Of a DNA stretch of 64,000 nt, positions 11,640 to 23,799 are shown piece after piece (positions within the stretch are counted from its first letter, which is position 1; the number at the start of each line of letters is the position of its first letter). Made by a program: the position numbers and the translations under genes. Origin of the DNA: Astropecten irregularis (Eukaryota > Echinodermata > Asteroidea > Paxillosida > Astropectinidae); contig OZ020257.1 in assembly GCA_963971285.1 (NCBI GenBank), positions 11,174,602-11,238,601 on the forward strand, read 5' to 3'. The notes beneath the pieces are model-generated. The model was not told the DNA's origin. It saw nothing but the letters and a program-made list of their open reading frames with translations, and searched no databases.

Positions 11640-11870
11640 TGCATTGCATGTAATAAACTGCTGCAAACTGCTCATCAGCCAAAATAATGACAGAAAATTA
11701 TAATAATGCTTGGAGTTTGGAGAGCCTGACGCATAAATGTATTCTAGCAATGTCTAGCAATATCTAGGATCCATTTGTGTGTAACTTTACTTGCATGGTC
11801 TTGTCCTCTTGTCATTTTAGACTTTGAGAACGATCCTGCTGAGATAGAAACGCGTCACTAACTCAAAAAA
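11640..11870. mobile_element. Decayed family J fold-back
   Basis: AATAAACTGCTGCAAACTGC, CTTGGAGTTTGGAGAGCC and, 110 bp later, CTTTGAGAACGATCCTGC with GAAACGCGTC repeat the order seen at 41712-41887, with many differences. Confidence 0.55.
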
Positions 11871-12398
11871 ATTGATTTACGTTGATTTTTTTATGATCTC
11901 AGATCGCTTTATCCTCCATAGTGCGGAAATGTGCACATCTTGTTCAAGCTTACACATCCATCATCGCAGCTACTGAATGGGTTAGTATGAGCGTTATTAC
12001 TGTCCTGACTGACTGTAAAACGTGATACCGACTTTACAACAGACCATAAACGTAAGATGTACATTGTGGCAAACAATGTGTGAAAATAGTGCATGGGATT
12101 CACGCTATCCGAGAAGCATCTCAACGTTTCTTCATCTCATCATGGACGCCGAGGTCTCAGATCTTTCGCCAGCAGAGCTCGTTGAAACGGTCCTAGAGAT
12201 CACTGCCCTGCGATGCCATCCCGGTCACTGATCTAGACCAGGCAGTCTACATCTAAGTTCATAGACCTTAAACAGGCTGGAAATTTAACTCGAGTCAAAC
12301 ACGGCCGAGTGACACCATGATTAGTAACTGAGTATATCATCACCACTGAAGTAATCTGAACTAAATAAGACTTAAAGCTATCATGCGTGGTGAAAGTA
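11871..12398. other. No supported gene; short coding-like patch
   Basis: A plus frame at 12142-12231 begins MDAEVSDLSPAELVETVLEI and stops after 29 codons. The composition is protein-like but there is no homology I know and no splice evidence. Confidence 0.3.
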
Positions 12399-12735
12399 AA
12401 GGTAAGTTTGCTGTAGCACCATGTAGTCTTTCTGTAAATGTGTGGTTCTCAAGAAGAACCGATCGATGGTTTAACACTCGACGTTTCAAACAATGTGCTA
12501 TGTTCGTCTTCAGGAATGTGACTGGTTGCCTGACTCGAAAGATGCTTGTTATAAATGCCACGCAGCACTTGTATACTTATATATACTTATATATCCTCCG
12601 AGTCAAGCAACCAGACACCACCCTGAAGACGAACAGAGCACACTATTTGGAACGTCGAGTGTTAAGCCATCGGTTCTTCTCAGAACCACACGCACTTACA
12701 GAAGAGTCAACATGGTGTTACCGCAAGCATACCTT
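12399..12735. mobile_element. Family J long fold-back MITE, 337 bp
   Basis: Arms of about 140 bp run AAGGTAAGTTTGCTGTAGCACC...TTCGTCTTCAGG inward and reverse at GAAGACGAACAGAG...ACCGCAAGCATACCTT. The centre has a TA-rich stretch (ATACTTATATATACTTATAT). The GAACCGAT and CGACGTTTCAAA blocks are shared with the half copy at 25.9 kb. The frames across it are hairpin translations. Confidence 0.85.
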
Positions 12736-12978
12736 ATTTTGATTTTAAGTAGATGGGTTTTTCGAATCCGCAGAGTGCTAGCCACTTATGCAGCTGCGTG
12801 CAAGAACCCAAAACAATGCTGACCATGTCATGAGATAAATGCACAACCAAACTTAATTAAAAAACGACAATTATTATGTTAATATCTAATTTGCTCATAA
12901 TGCAGAAAAAGAGAAGAACAAATGTAAATCTTCACGACATGAGGCAATTCACATCTTATCACGTGACAGCCTGTAGTC

Positions 12979-13103
12979 TAGGGGCCTGTTTGTTTAATGC
13001 ACAGGATCACGAAAATAGCGGATCCGGATCCCATTTTAGTGTACCCTGCATAGGAGGTGGATCCCTAAATATCGGATCCTTTGCGTTAAACAATCAGGCC
13101 CTA
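12979..13103. mobile_element. MITE with TAGGGGCCTGTTTGTTTAA-like ends, 125 bp
   Basis: The left end GGGGCCTGTTTGTTTAATGC mirrors the right end GCGTTAAACAATCAGGCCC. The interior has GGATCCGGATCC and two further GGATCC sites. No second copy in the window. Confidence 0.65.
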
Positions 13104-13676
13104 TATCCATCAACCCTTTTCTCCCTCCCAACTCAACATCATGTACGGGGAACGTGACAGACCCCTCGTCAGAACATGCACGTAGACCAGTAGTGGGCCA
13201 GAAGTGTTTTTCTTGGGACAGGTCCACTGAAAACGCACGAATGAGTGACTGGAGGGAGGGAGGTACCGCCCCCAACCGTGTCATGCTGACGCAGCCCAAG
13301 TGGACAGCCGTCATAACACACGACCAGACTAAGTAATTACCTCCAAAACATTACTTCCCATTAAAGCCCATCGGATACTGCAGGTGTTTTTTAGGCTTAA
13401 ATATTGTCAAAAAAATTATTACAAAGTAATTTTTATTAAGAGGAAAGTCCAGTAAGTTCGATTTTTGCGGTCGGCATTTCCATGTCACATTCTGGGCCTT
13501 TTAGATGAAAGACAACTAAAATCGCCAGAATCGCTTTTAATTTCTACAGAGGGCCCTATTGGTTGGAAAAATAGGTTAGAGGGGGAGGGGGGCACTTGCA
13601 CGGCATGGTAAGTTAAAGACATTATTATGCACATTTAGCTCACGTAACAGTCAATATTGCGCTGCTCGTCTAAGCT
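13104..13676. other. No supported gene
   Basis: The part at 13130-13330 is GC-richer and open on both strands without a recognised motif. The remainder is AT-rich. Confidence 0.35.
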
Positions 13677-13980
13677 TTATAGGGTATTATGCATGATTGG
13701 TAAAGAACAGAACAGAAGAGCACTCATATTTTGTCTGATCAAACATGTACATAAAATCGCACATCTGAGTCACAAGAAACCCGACTCAATTTTTCTTATT
13801 AAACAAAAAGAATGTATGTTTTTGATCTTTCGGTCGCTTACTAATTTCTGGATAAATACACCATTTCAGGCGGAAAAAAAGTTATCGTTATGTTTCTACC
13901 AGGACCATGTTAATATACTGAAAGTTAATCTGTGAGCATTTTTGTTTGGGTATGTTACCAATCCTGTACTATACCTTTAA
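13677..13980 (-). mobile_element. Family C MITE, shortened centre
   Basis: It opens with GGGTATTATGCATGATTGG and closes with ACCAATCCTGTACTATACC, reverse of the main orientation. The central GATCTCGGGGTAAGATC hairpin is missing. Confidence 0.8.
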
Positions 13981-14808
13981 TATTATACATTTAGCAAACA
14001 TACATCGCACTGCATGTGAATTGTACGAAATCAAAGAAGACACTATCATTTATATTGACTAGTCAGAAATTGCGATCCTAATCAAACCAGCCGTCCCGTT
14101 CGAACATTAAGATAATTACAAGAAAGACTGGCAAGTCAATTATGAAACATATCGTTTCCATATACTGGAGACTGACTGCGTTTACTTGCTGGATATGTAG
14201 TCGGTCATAACTTGGCTATTTGTGGTGATAATAAAGCCAACCAGAGTACGTATATTCATGTCACATATACGGTGAAACTATATATTTATGTTCCTTGGCC
14301 ACCCTAAGAAAATAAGGTAATGCGAAGCACTTCTATTACACGGGAAAAGAAGCACTTCAGACCCAAAAGAGGCAACCCTTGGCCATACTGTGTTTCACTC
14401 AACATTTTATAGCCGTAACATTTCGGAATGATTTATTCGAATAGAGAGCCAGGCAACATATGGTGAAGAGGTCTCTTTCAATAACACAACTCCGCAATGT
14501 GTGTGTTCCGCATTACAATCACGTCCATAACCACTACGTCGTTTATGTCTTTAAACGTTTCAGGGATATGTTCACAGTGCAAGTTCATAGTGATCTTTGT
14601 ACCGTAATATAACTAACATTTTCCGTCTTCTGGGCGTTTTAAAGTTTGAGTGCGAAACGATTTTTTTCTACCAGGGCATGCAGTACCGGACTAATCCTAT
14701 ACAGATGCAACAACAAAGTTCTCTGATGTTTTGTCCTTTGTTCTGTTTCTCACCGAAGTTCTTTTCCTGGTTTGTCCTTCAGTCCTCTAATTATGACCCT
14801 CTTTCCAT
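13981..14808. other. No recognisable feature
   Basis: AT-rich sequence with no shared repeat and no splice-flanked open frame that stands out. Confidence 0.4.
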
Positions 14809-15180
14809 TAAATGTAATATCAAACTTTGTTTTTTGTCAAAGAAATGCAGATTCATGGGCAGAAATATCAAGACAGATACAATAACAGTCATCTGTGAAA
14901 TTTCCAGTCTCATACGGTGGCCACTTTTTGAGAAAACCGACAGTGAAAAAAACTCAAGGTATTTGCATACATGTTCACATGTAGGAGTTTTGATCTCCGA
15001 GATCAGATGAGAACTGTTTCTTGGGTCTTTGATTTTTCTGGATAAATACAGTATTTCATGCAGAAAAATGTTAACGAAATGTTTCTACTATCATTATCTT
15101 TATACCATGTAAGTTATATAGGTATATTATGTATGTTTCTGTTTTGGTTTGTTATACCAAAGTATGATAGTGCCTTTAAA
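14809..15180 (+). mobile_element. Family B MITE, diverged
   Basis: TTAAATGTAATATCAAACTT opens and GTATGATAGTGCCTTTAAA closes the copy. The central part is rearranged around GGTATTTGCATACATG, so this looks like one of the older copies. Confidence 0.75.
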
Positions 15181-17573
15181 AGGAATGTTAGAACTCATCT
15201 TCATCAGCCATATACTTCGACTGGCTATTAGTTTCATTTAGGGAGAAATTAAGTTAACAAAAACACTAAAATAAAGCCCCAAATATAAACTGATTTTGAC
15301 TTTATCGTAGATTGTGTCAAGCAATAATGATTTCCTTATTCCCTCTGTGAAGAATCATTGTCTTAGAAACCTGGATGTTTATCGAAAGTACTTCATTGCA
15401 AAGTGTAGATTTTTCTTCTTTTTCTTCTTCCTCTTCTTCTTCTTTTTAGCTATCCAAACGGTAATCTATACGACCCTGCCTGGCTGGGATGTTTTCTTTA
15501 ACTGTCCCGTTACAAAGTCGCCTTGGTTTTCATTTACATGTTTATCCGGTAAACAGGAACGGAGTGAGTTTCCTGACCTAATTGCAAGGATGCGAAATGC
15601 AATATTTGTCCGAAACCAGATCTGCTTAAAACAAAATGAAATTATGACAATCTGGCTGGCATGGCTCCCTCCTCAATCAGCTCCAAACTTGTAATTAAGG
15701 CTTGGTGGTTTTAGGTTGCAATATGCCATGATTACTTCATTGTCGTGTCGTGCCAATATCAGTCCATGAAATAAAATCAAATGCAATTGGAGGTGTAAAC
15801 CCGTTGAAATGATTAACGCAGTCAGGTTTCAACTTCCTGTACACACAACAAACACACCCGAAGAACACACCAGTGGATGTCCTTACCAATAACCAAGGCC
15901 TCCGTATACGATTCAATTAACACTACAAAACGCGACCTGTATTATTTATGAGAATACCATTAATAAACAAATCCCAACTCCAGTTGTCAAGTCGTCCTCA
16001 GGGAAAGGTCGGCCCAGCAGTCACAAACCAGGATTTGCATATGTAAAACGTATTATCACAATTGAATAATATGTTTGAAACCCACTAGACGGATAGCAAG
16101 GATTGTCAGAGCGGTAAATTACTATCCCTTTTGCTAATTTCAACTTGAAAGCGACTAGCTTAAAGACAGTACTCGTCGGATGAGACCAATTATTGTTAAC
16201 CCCCCCCCCCCCCCCCCCATGGAAAGGTGGAAAAAGTTGTATAGAGCGTCTTGTTTACTCAATACATATGTATGCACCTATCAAAGGGAAGTACTGGCTA
16301 TGGTGTCGTCTTGATAGCCTTTCATCAGTCCAGTTTGACCTGATGAATGGAATTCATGTATATTTTGTCATGTATATCGATCGGGATGATAGCAGTCAGT
16401 TTTGATGAACGAGGTGTACATAACACCACACTTCGGGTCATCAAGATTCTCCTTAGCTACACCGGTGCATATTAATTTTTTCAACATCCCACGATGTATT
16501 GGTTTGTTTGTTCGCTCGTAAAAGAGCCGACTTCAACGGCATCGACATGCGACTGGTGTCCTCATACCGACTTTACAAGCAAAGTCAGCAAATGACCTGG
16601 GGGAAAAACTTGCACATGCGTGTTGAGTCAATAATGGAACAATATATTATTATAACAAGAAAACGAAAAAGGAAGAAAAAGTCCAGACCAAAGACATATT
16701 TGGTGCGGTAGTAAGAGACAAGACTTGACCCGTGTCGGCATGTGGTGGAGAGGTGGTCCGCCGAGAGAACGTGTTCAAATTATGATTTCGTCGGCGAATC
16801 CCAAAAGAGCTCGAGCCGGCCGTTCTTGAGGAGGCGCTGAGCTGTTTCCTACATGTCTCCCATTACACGGATTTTAATTGCGTGACGGCTCGTCAGGGGC
16901 ATGAGGGAGCGGCAATGCGCACCCAAGCCAATTCCTAGTCTGTCAGAATAATCCCTGCAGGTCTGAGATGCTGAATACCAGATAACCCAGCGGTAATGTT
17001 AAAAACAAAACCTCCAGCTTAATTTCTTTACAACTGCCTCTCTACCGTTAATTTGCAACGCGAACTCCACTGCATAAAATTTGCTAGCAATTCAGGGACA
17101 GAATGATCACATGCCAATAGAAGTCCCAGTGATCTAACATCAAGTAAAGATGAATTTCCCGAAGACATTCCTGTCTTTGTATTTAGAGGCGAATCAATGT
17201 TCGGTGCTGCGGGCAAACATTTCCCTATTGACCGTCTCCAATAGAGAGCAATTTGTCTCACATGGACTTGGAGCAAATCTACAGCACAGCCCTGTACCAA
17301 GTTTCAAACTCGATACCGTCCAGGAAGTACATGCCATTATTGAATTTCCATGTCAATTTTAAAGATACATCCAGCCTAAGATGACGAAAATTATCCTTAG
17401 CCGGTTTTAACTGATCTCAACTTTCATTTCATATAAAAAGATTCATTTCAGATCAAGTCAGTTCATGAAAATGAATGAACCTCTTTCAAATTTAGCGTCT
17501 TCTAATTACATGTATAGATCTGTATCCTTTCTTTGGCTTTCAACAAATTTCATAGAACTATTAGTCGAATCTA
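15181..17573. other. 2.4 kb without a supported gene
   Basis: It contains a TTC/TTCC-rich tract at 15409-15449 and a run of 19 C at 16200-16218. Open frames across these are compositional. No shared repeat was found. Confidence 0.4.
16200..16218 (+). repeat. Poly(C) tract, 19 nt
   Basis: Uninterrupted C run after TATTGTTAA. Such tracts are unstable in replication and assembly, so its length may be inexact. Confidence 0.9.
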
Positions 17574-17608
17574 CGCGGCTACAGGTAAAATTTTTACCTG
17601 TAGCCGCG
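17574..17608. repeat. Perfect 17-bp-arm palindrome
   Basis: CGCGGCTACAGGTAAAA and its exact complement are separated by one T. Weaker pairing continues outward (AATCTA / CAGATGA). The repeated CAGGTA also fits a zinc-finger E-box site. It may be the core of a very small MITE. Confidence 0.85.
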
Positions 17609-18549
17609 CAGATGACACATTTAAACGTGTAACACATATCCGCCTTCGTGGCTCCAAATACAAGTACCCTGTCCGTACACCGAGGCAATATTCGATAGTT
17701 TTACCCAACAGAAGGACGTCAACATTTGAGACGCGAATATAAGTCGTTTTCCTCGAATTAAAAGTAAATGAAGACCAAGGCAACGTTAGTATAAACATGA
17801 ATAGGTAGAAGATTCATCAGGAAAACAAAATCCCTAGCATTACAGCTTGAGATTTGAACAGTGCACGCCCTGTCTTATTGGTCACAGACTATGTAGGTAC
17901 AGCGGCGCCACATATGCATTAGCAGTCGAAAGAATGAGTGGGAGGCTCATACCAATAAGAGGGGAAAAAATACACATATTGCCTCATTATTTGATTGGGT
18001 CGTTTTGATTACACTTGGAATGAGTTCGTTCACATCTTATGTTCTCCTAATAACCTACATGGTGCAGCCAGTGGTTTGGACAGACAATGTTGAGTGTTGC
18101 GCGTAATCCTAATGGAGCCACAACATTCTTCTGATGGGTTGGACAATTTTGAACAAATGATGGCAGCAGACAAATAAAGTCATTCCCGATGCTCTTTCCC
18201 GATCGCAGGAACCACGATGACCTGATACCAACGTCTCACTTAATGCTTATAAAGTACACAGGAAGTTTCACATCGTATGAAGCATTAGTACGGAATAAGC
18301 ACTTCTTTCTCAGGTTGACAACTACTGAACAGTTTATTATCTCGTGGAATATATCACACAAGATGTTTCGACAAATATTTGACGAAGGCAGCAACGCCAC
18401 ACACCTTTAATCCGCTAAAATGATATCCGATGCAAGTAGATTAACAGACCAGAATATTAGGTCAACGTTTTCTCACTGCGAATCAACAACAAAGACGTGA
18501 CGTTCTTGTTAAGTACTGATATCAATATATCATACATGGAACCATATAC
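17609..18549. other. No supported gene
   Basis: A weak inverted pair CTTATTGGT / ACCAATAAG lies at about 17873 and 17955. Nothing else stands out. Confidence 0.35.
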
Positions 18550-18692
18550 CTGTAAACATCGACTGGACCACTTGCTGCACAGAGAAGTTCCAGAAACAGA
18601 CATGCTTGGTATGGATATTGGATAGAAACCCCCACGTGGGGATCGGATTGCATCCACTTCTATTCTCTCCCGGTGTGCCCTGCAAGCAGCAT
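18550..18692 (-). CDS. Candidate internal exon, unknown protein
   Basis: On the minus strand a 143-nt segment is preceded by CACCTGTCACTTTACAG and followed by GTATAT. One frame is open right through (1 + 47 codons + 1 base). It reads with cysteine- and tryptophan-rich text such as QGTPGENRSGCNPIPTWGF and KHVCFWNFSVQQVVQSM. The pyrimidine tract is mediocre and the donor is average, and I do not recognise the family. It could be chance. Its end phases do not fit directly to the candidate exon at 30800, so if both are real other exons lie between them. Confidence 0.22.
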
Positions 18693-19212
18693 CTGTAAAG
18701 TGACAGGTGTTCGTTCACGTAGGTGCTCGGCAATCATTCCCAGGTACCTACGCTTCAAAGGATTCTGTTGTCCTCGAAATCCATCGACAGGAATGCTCTT
18801 CAAATGGCTGCTATATGTCACATGTTTAGTTAACATTCGTGAAACAGAGGAGGGACGTAAACAGGCTAAGGAGTAGAACGCGTTAAGCAGCAGGATAAGG
18901 AAAGGGGTGAAGGAATTGGAGATTGAGGGAATGAAGTGGTAACATATGCAAGAAACGGGAAGGAACGGAGGAGGGTAGCGGAGATACGAGATGCGAGATG
19001 CGAGATTTCAAAACTTAACGCGAGATTCGTAGCGCGAGATGCGAGGGCAGCGGACATGGGGAAGAGAAGGAAATGACGGCCTAGAAAGAAGAAAACGAAT
19101 AAAGGAAACTGAACGGAAACAAATAATGTAGAAACGAAGGTAAAATAAAAGAGGAGGGCAGAGGATTTAAGGTTAAAGCATAGAACGTTATCATGTTTGA
19201 TTAGACACACAT
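18693..19212. other. Purine-rich stretch
   Basis: 18880-19160 is strongly A/G-rich on the plus strand, with short tandem GAGATGC-like words (18980-19045). The long minus frame there is compositional. Confidence 0.5.
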
Positions 19213-19587
19213 CAGGGCGGATCTATCTTTCATAAAACAGCGGTGTTGAAAAAAAAAACAAGTGTCATTTCGATGAAATCAAGTTCTAAAACTGAGTCTC
19301 AATCATGAATAAGGTGGGCCTGAAAAAACTTGTAGAGTAGTCTGTGGTTCCTATGCATTTTAGGCATGGCCTTCAATTCTTCGTTTACAAAACAGAAAAA
19401 CAAATTCTCGAGGTCTTCCTCATAAAATTATAACTAGCCATAAAACATGGCAAAAAATCAAACCACATGCTGAGTAAAAAATTGTTGGAAAATTCATGGG
19501 AAGTAATGATTTTGTTGAATGGTGCTATTTTCCTTTCTTTTCTCCATTTTACTGATATACCAACTTCTCCCTCTAGATCCGCCACTG
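19213..19587. mobile_element. MITE with CAG-GGCGGATCTA-type ends, 375 bp
   Basis: CAGGGCGGATCTATC at the left mirrors TAGATCCGCCACTG at the right. The ends are short and the flanks show no clear duplication. CAGTGGCGGATC-type termini are frequent in hAT-like MITEs; that assignment is inference. Confidence 0.55.
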
Positions 19588-20514
19588 CCATGCAATGTCA
19601 AGCTATGTAAGGCATCGACAGAAAAATAACTGCAGAATAAATTCAACGTCGGGAAGAACAGTTTACTCATTCTTTAATCTGTCCAAATTGCTGAGAAAGG
19701 GGAACACGGTATCCTCGTCTTTTAAAAAGGATTTCTCATTTTGTATTTGTTATATTAATTTGTATGCGCCAGCAATACAATACACGACCTTAATTAGATC
19801 AGAGAAAGAATGTAGCTCTAGGTCAAACAGTTGTGTCTACACTGATTGCCTATTTGGAATGGAATTGAATGAAAACAAATATCTAGTGTTTCAGAGAAAA
19901 AAACAAAAGACAATGAGTCTAAAAAGGGAGTTATTACTTTAGATTGAATTAACAATTTTGTTATTATTGACATTCTGCGGTTTTTTCTTGCTGAATGGTT
20001 TTTTTCTACGCCCAAAGAGCTCTATAGAACAAACTAGAAACGATAATGTATAAGGCAACACCAAATTGATAACCCACTTTCAGATGAAAGGAAAAACAAA
20101 CTGAGTGCGAGTCAAATGACCGTATACGCCGGAAATACAATAAACCTCATCCCGCACTGTACATCAAGTATAAATCTCTCTCGTGACTACTCCGTTATAA
20201 CTACTACTGTAACCCAATAAAAGTGTTTTGATAAAGACGCATTACCGGTATGCGGTTCTTTGATGTGACATGGAGCGTTAACACGTAATGGCATACAGTG
20301 TCAGGCTCCGGTGTGAAGTCTACATTAATATGACAATTGCTGTAAATATTGTAGGCCTAATACTGTTCATTCCCAATTACATAATTTCATGCAGTTCATG
20401 TAGGCATGAATGTGACAGAAACCAACTTAGTAAGTGCTGCGTGGGATTGATGTAGGCCTACAGTTTAATTCAATAAGTTTTTCGCATCATGTATTTTTTT
20501 AAAGGGTTAGCTTG
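19588..20514. other. No supported gene
   Basis: AT-rich. The open frame at 19595-19942 has no recognised motif. TGTAGGCCTAC-like words occur near 20350 and 20455. Confidence 0.4.
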
Positions 20515-20949
20515 TTTTAAAGGTTACTGTAATCAAAACTCATATGAAGTTAAATACATCTGTTTTGTTATAAAACTCATCCTGTCTATCATTCTTTTTT
20601 CTAAAAAATACTGTATAACAGAAAAAGGAGGTATTTTAAACCCATAATTTTGCACCCCACTTTTCACGACGAAAAACCTTGCTTACGTCAGATGCAGAAC
20701 GCCACGTAGTTTCTGGTGCGAGCCTATTCTGTAGGTGACGTCATACGCTATTGTTGCGTGGATCGGTTCCAAGGGGGACTTTTTTGGGGGGGGGGGGGCG
20801 GGGCATACAATCCCCATGTACTGATTTTGTAACTTTTGGTCAAAATTAAGCACTTAATTAAAAATTTATATAGTCATGAACTATGTATTAAGCAATAGTT
20901 TTAGAGCACTTTCACCCCTTTCCCAAATTTGATTACAGTAAACCTTTAA
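20515..20949 (+). mobile_element. Family D MITE, full length
   Basis: TTTTAAAGGTTACTGTAATC opens and GATTACAGTAAACCTTTAA closes. The centre carries GTGCGAGCCTATTCTGTAGG, the palindrome TGACGTCA at 20736-20743, and a G13 run near 20786. The copy at 39785 is a close relative. Confidence 0.88.
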
Positions 20950-21254
20950 CAATCTTCTGAAACTTTTAAATGCTGAATGCAAGCTTGGTTTTATTTCGCC
21001 TCAAACATCGATAGGTCCAGCTAAGCCCACAAATCAGCGGCGTGATTTGCAATAATCCAAGGCGTGTGGTCGTCCTCCAACCATTCAACTCCTAGCACAT
21101 CCTTCAATTGAGTCTGACATTTCACCAAGCCAATTCCCCGTGCAATGGATGACATTAAACATAACTATACGACTTGACCTTAATTGATTGAATTTCATCT
21201 TTACGATCTCCTGAATTGGCTCTGCATGGGTATATACAACCATGACAACATAAA
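20950..21254. other. No recognisable feature
   Basis: About 300 bp of unassigned sequence between two MITEs. Confidence 0.4.
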
Positions 21255-21382
21255 GGTGCGTTCGTTAAACTTCCACGGGACAGCACTGACCTGGGAATGG
21301 TTGTATTATACTACACAAAACAAGCGACAGGGTAGGGGACGTTTGACAGGTGTCAACTCGTGGAAGCTAAACGAACGCACCC
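21255..21382. mobile_element. MITE with GGTGCGTTCG ends, 128 bp
   Basis: GGTGCGTTCGTTAAACTTCC at the left mirrors GGAAGCTAAACGAACGCACC at the right. The interior is unrelated to other elements here. The type is undetermined. Confidence 0.75.
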
Positions 21383-22258
21383 TAACATTTAGCCAATTAC
21401 CCTTGGGAAGTTCTGTTTTCCAAACCGCGTCAGTGCAGATGTAGAATGGCTATTGAAGTTTTAATTTTAGCAATCACACTTCCGTCGTGTGATTTTGAAT
21501 AGTTATAAAGACATACCGTAATTTTCACCCTTGTGGAGACATGGCTTTGTTCTCGTGTACTACACTCTCCGTAGAGCAGAATTGAAATCGCTCCCATTTG
21601 AACCAGAATCATTTTCCTGAGTTGAGATTTCCAGTGCATGTATATATACCAACTCGGGAACGAATACGTCACGATACGTCACCACTTATTACGCTCAATG
21701 TGACGTATAACCGTTGTACTAAAGTTTGCATAGTCGTTCGCAACAGAAATCTGTTAAAAACGGATATCCTTTTTGCACTGGACTGTAATTTATAAGTCAG
21801 CAATATTCCATCATATGATTATTAGTGGTTTCATCGATGGTGTAGTGTAATCAGGGAATAGAGAATTGGACTGAATAGTGACTGTAACCTAGGCTCGGGT
21901 GACACAGTGACCAAGCAGATATACCGCGCTTCAAAAACATACAAATGCCTATGGCGCCCTCATGAGGTATTCATGAGAATTATATGCGAAATAAACCTCA
22001 TGCTTTCTTAACGGGAACGCGAACGGTTACGGTATCCGTTTTCGTATTGGTATCCGTGACGCTGCGAAACCTCCGTATTACGTTCTTTGCGACTGATACG
22101 TTTACCCTAGAAATCCCCTCTCTTTGAGTTAATTCCAAATATCAGGTTCGTGAATACCTTGCTGACACGTATACACTTTTAGAAATTCCCTATGGAGACA
22201 TTCAATCTAATGTGCTCGTTGTCCATAAAACACCGGATATGCGTTCTGAATGACACAC
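21383..22258. other. No supported gene
   Basis: Unassigned, moderately AT-rich. The open frames at 21430-21795 lack recognisable motifs. Confidence 0.35.
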
Positions 22259-22419
22259 TTAAGATATATCAATTGTACAATGCAAATATCGCAGCGGTAG
22301 TAAGGATTCGGCGAAGATTCGGGGTTTCATGTCCCATTCGTAGTTTGCAAGCGAGGTTCTCCAGAACAATTCACCATTGTCTCTGGAGTTATTCCATACA
22401 ATCAGTGATCTGTTTGCCC
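22259..22419 (-). CDS. Candidate terminal exon, unknown protein
   Basis: On the minus strand TTCTCTCTCCATCCTAG is a good acceptor. It is followed by 161 nt that stay open for 52 codons and then stop. Part of the reading is NRSLIVWNNSRDNGELFW and LANYEWDMKPRIFAESLL, a normal amino-acid mix. No domain is recognised and no polyadenylation signal was noted immediately after. Chance remains a serious alternative. Confidence 0.2.
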
Positions 22420-23799
22420 CTAGGATGGAGAGAGAACCCATAACCTTGCCCTGGGGGCTTTCATCCAACCTGCCTTGGCTATTCTAGTTGCCTAAAGGTG
22501 TAACCTACTATGAGGGCACGCATGTTTGAAAGCAGGTATAAATAGACTACAGACAAATATCCGTGCCATATCATGACATCCAAAATGTGTTTTGGTAACT
22601 TGAATCCCGATAAATATTTACAAGCACAAATATGAGTCTGGCTTATTAAAACAGTCGGTCCTCTTTAACAATTGATAAGGCAGATACACATGCAATGTGT
22701 ACCAATCACGTATGTGGTGTAGTGGTGTCATGGTAAACAAAAAGTGCATGCAAAAGACAGTTAAAAGGCATCTATTTTGTTTTTCATGTCAATGTAGACG
22801 TTGCGTCTGCAAATAAAAATACCAAGTATTGTTATTTCGGACAGCCGTTTGACTGAAAACCCTCAAAATACACGGGGGAGTGATTCAGACAAAAGCACGG
22901 CACAAAAACACAGCACTTTGCTGGAAGCCAGTCAGACTTCCCATGTTTGCATACAATTATCAGTGGACACCAGTTGGTTTCACTTGTGTGTATTCGACCA
23001 ACGACCCTTTTCACTCATTCTACTGTTTTGTCTTTTATGTATACATTCCCCCATCTCGGAAACTAACCGTGTCTGTCCCAAGGACAGGCTTGGGCAGATA
23101 TCTTCATTTCGCCCGCGACAGAATACCAGCGAACCCGCTCGGCCTTGGCTTCGCTGAATACGTGTCTTGTACGGGGAATCTCTCCAAATACTTTAAGAGC
23201 TTTCTGACAAGGTCGAACGTTTCTAACAATTGAGTCATTAACTGACAAAAAAAAGAGCAAAACCTCTTGGAGGCATGCATATGGTTGGTTTCCTTAAGTC
23301 CTCCCCACGTGGATTGTTTGACAACTCTTAAGCACGTCTGGTAGACGGATTAAGCAGATATAGATATAGCTCTTAGAGGTCAACCATGTGGTATGCTGGC
23401 TGCGCATCAGTGATACAACTGACGTCGACACCATCCCCTCCAACACATTTGCCAAAACAATTTACAATTGCACAAAATCTTCGAGTATTTTTGCTATGTA
23501 ATGAGTGCAATTAATGTAACAGCTGCATACGTTATCTGAGGGCTTATTAATCGAATTGATAATAAACTAATAAGTCGGTTAATAAACGTGGTGCTTGTCC
23601 TGGTGAATGCTAGTATACAAATATCATATGGTTTGAGGGTAGACAGTCGATTCTAGCTCCCGAGGTGTTCGAAGTTGAAAAACGATATTTCCCGAAACGT
23701 TGTTTAATATACCTCATAGATATTCACGTTTTCGTCGAGATCGGTATCAGTAAGCAAAATGTTCGTGTTCGTGAGCCGCGATTAACTTCATGTAGGTAG
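22420..23799. other. 1.4 kb without a supported gene
   Basis: Two overlapping plus frames at 22801-23233 look compositional. No repeat shared with the rest of the window. Confidence 0.35.
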
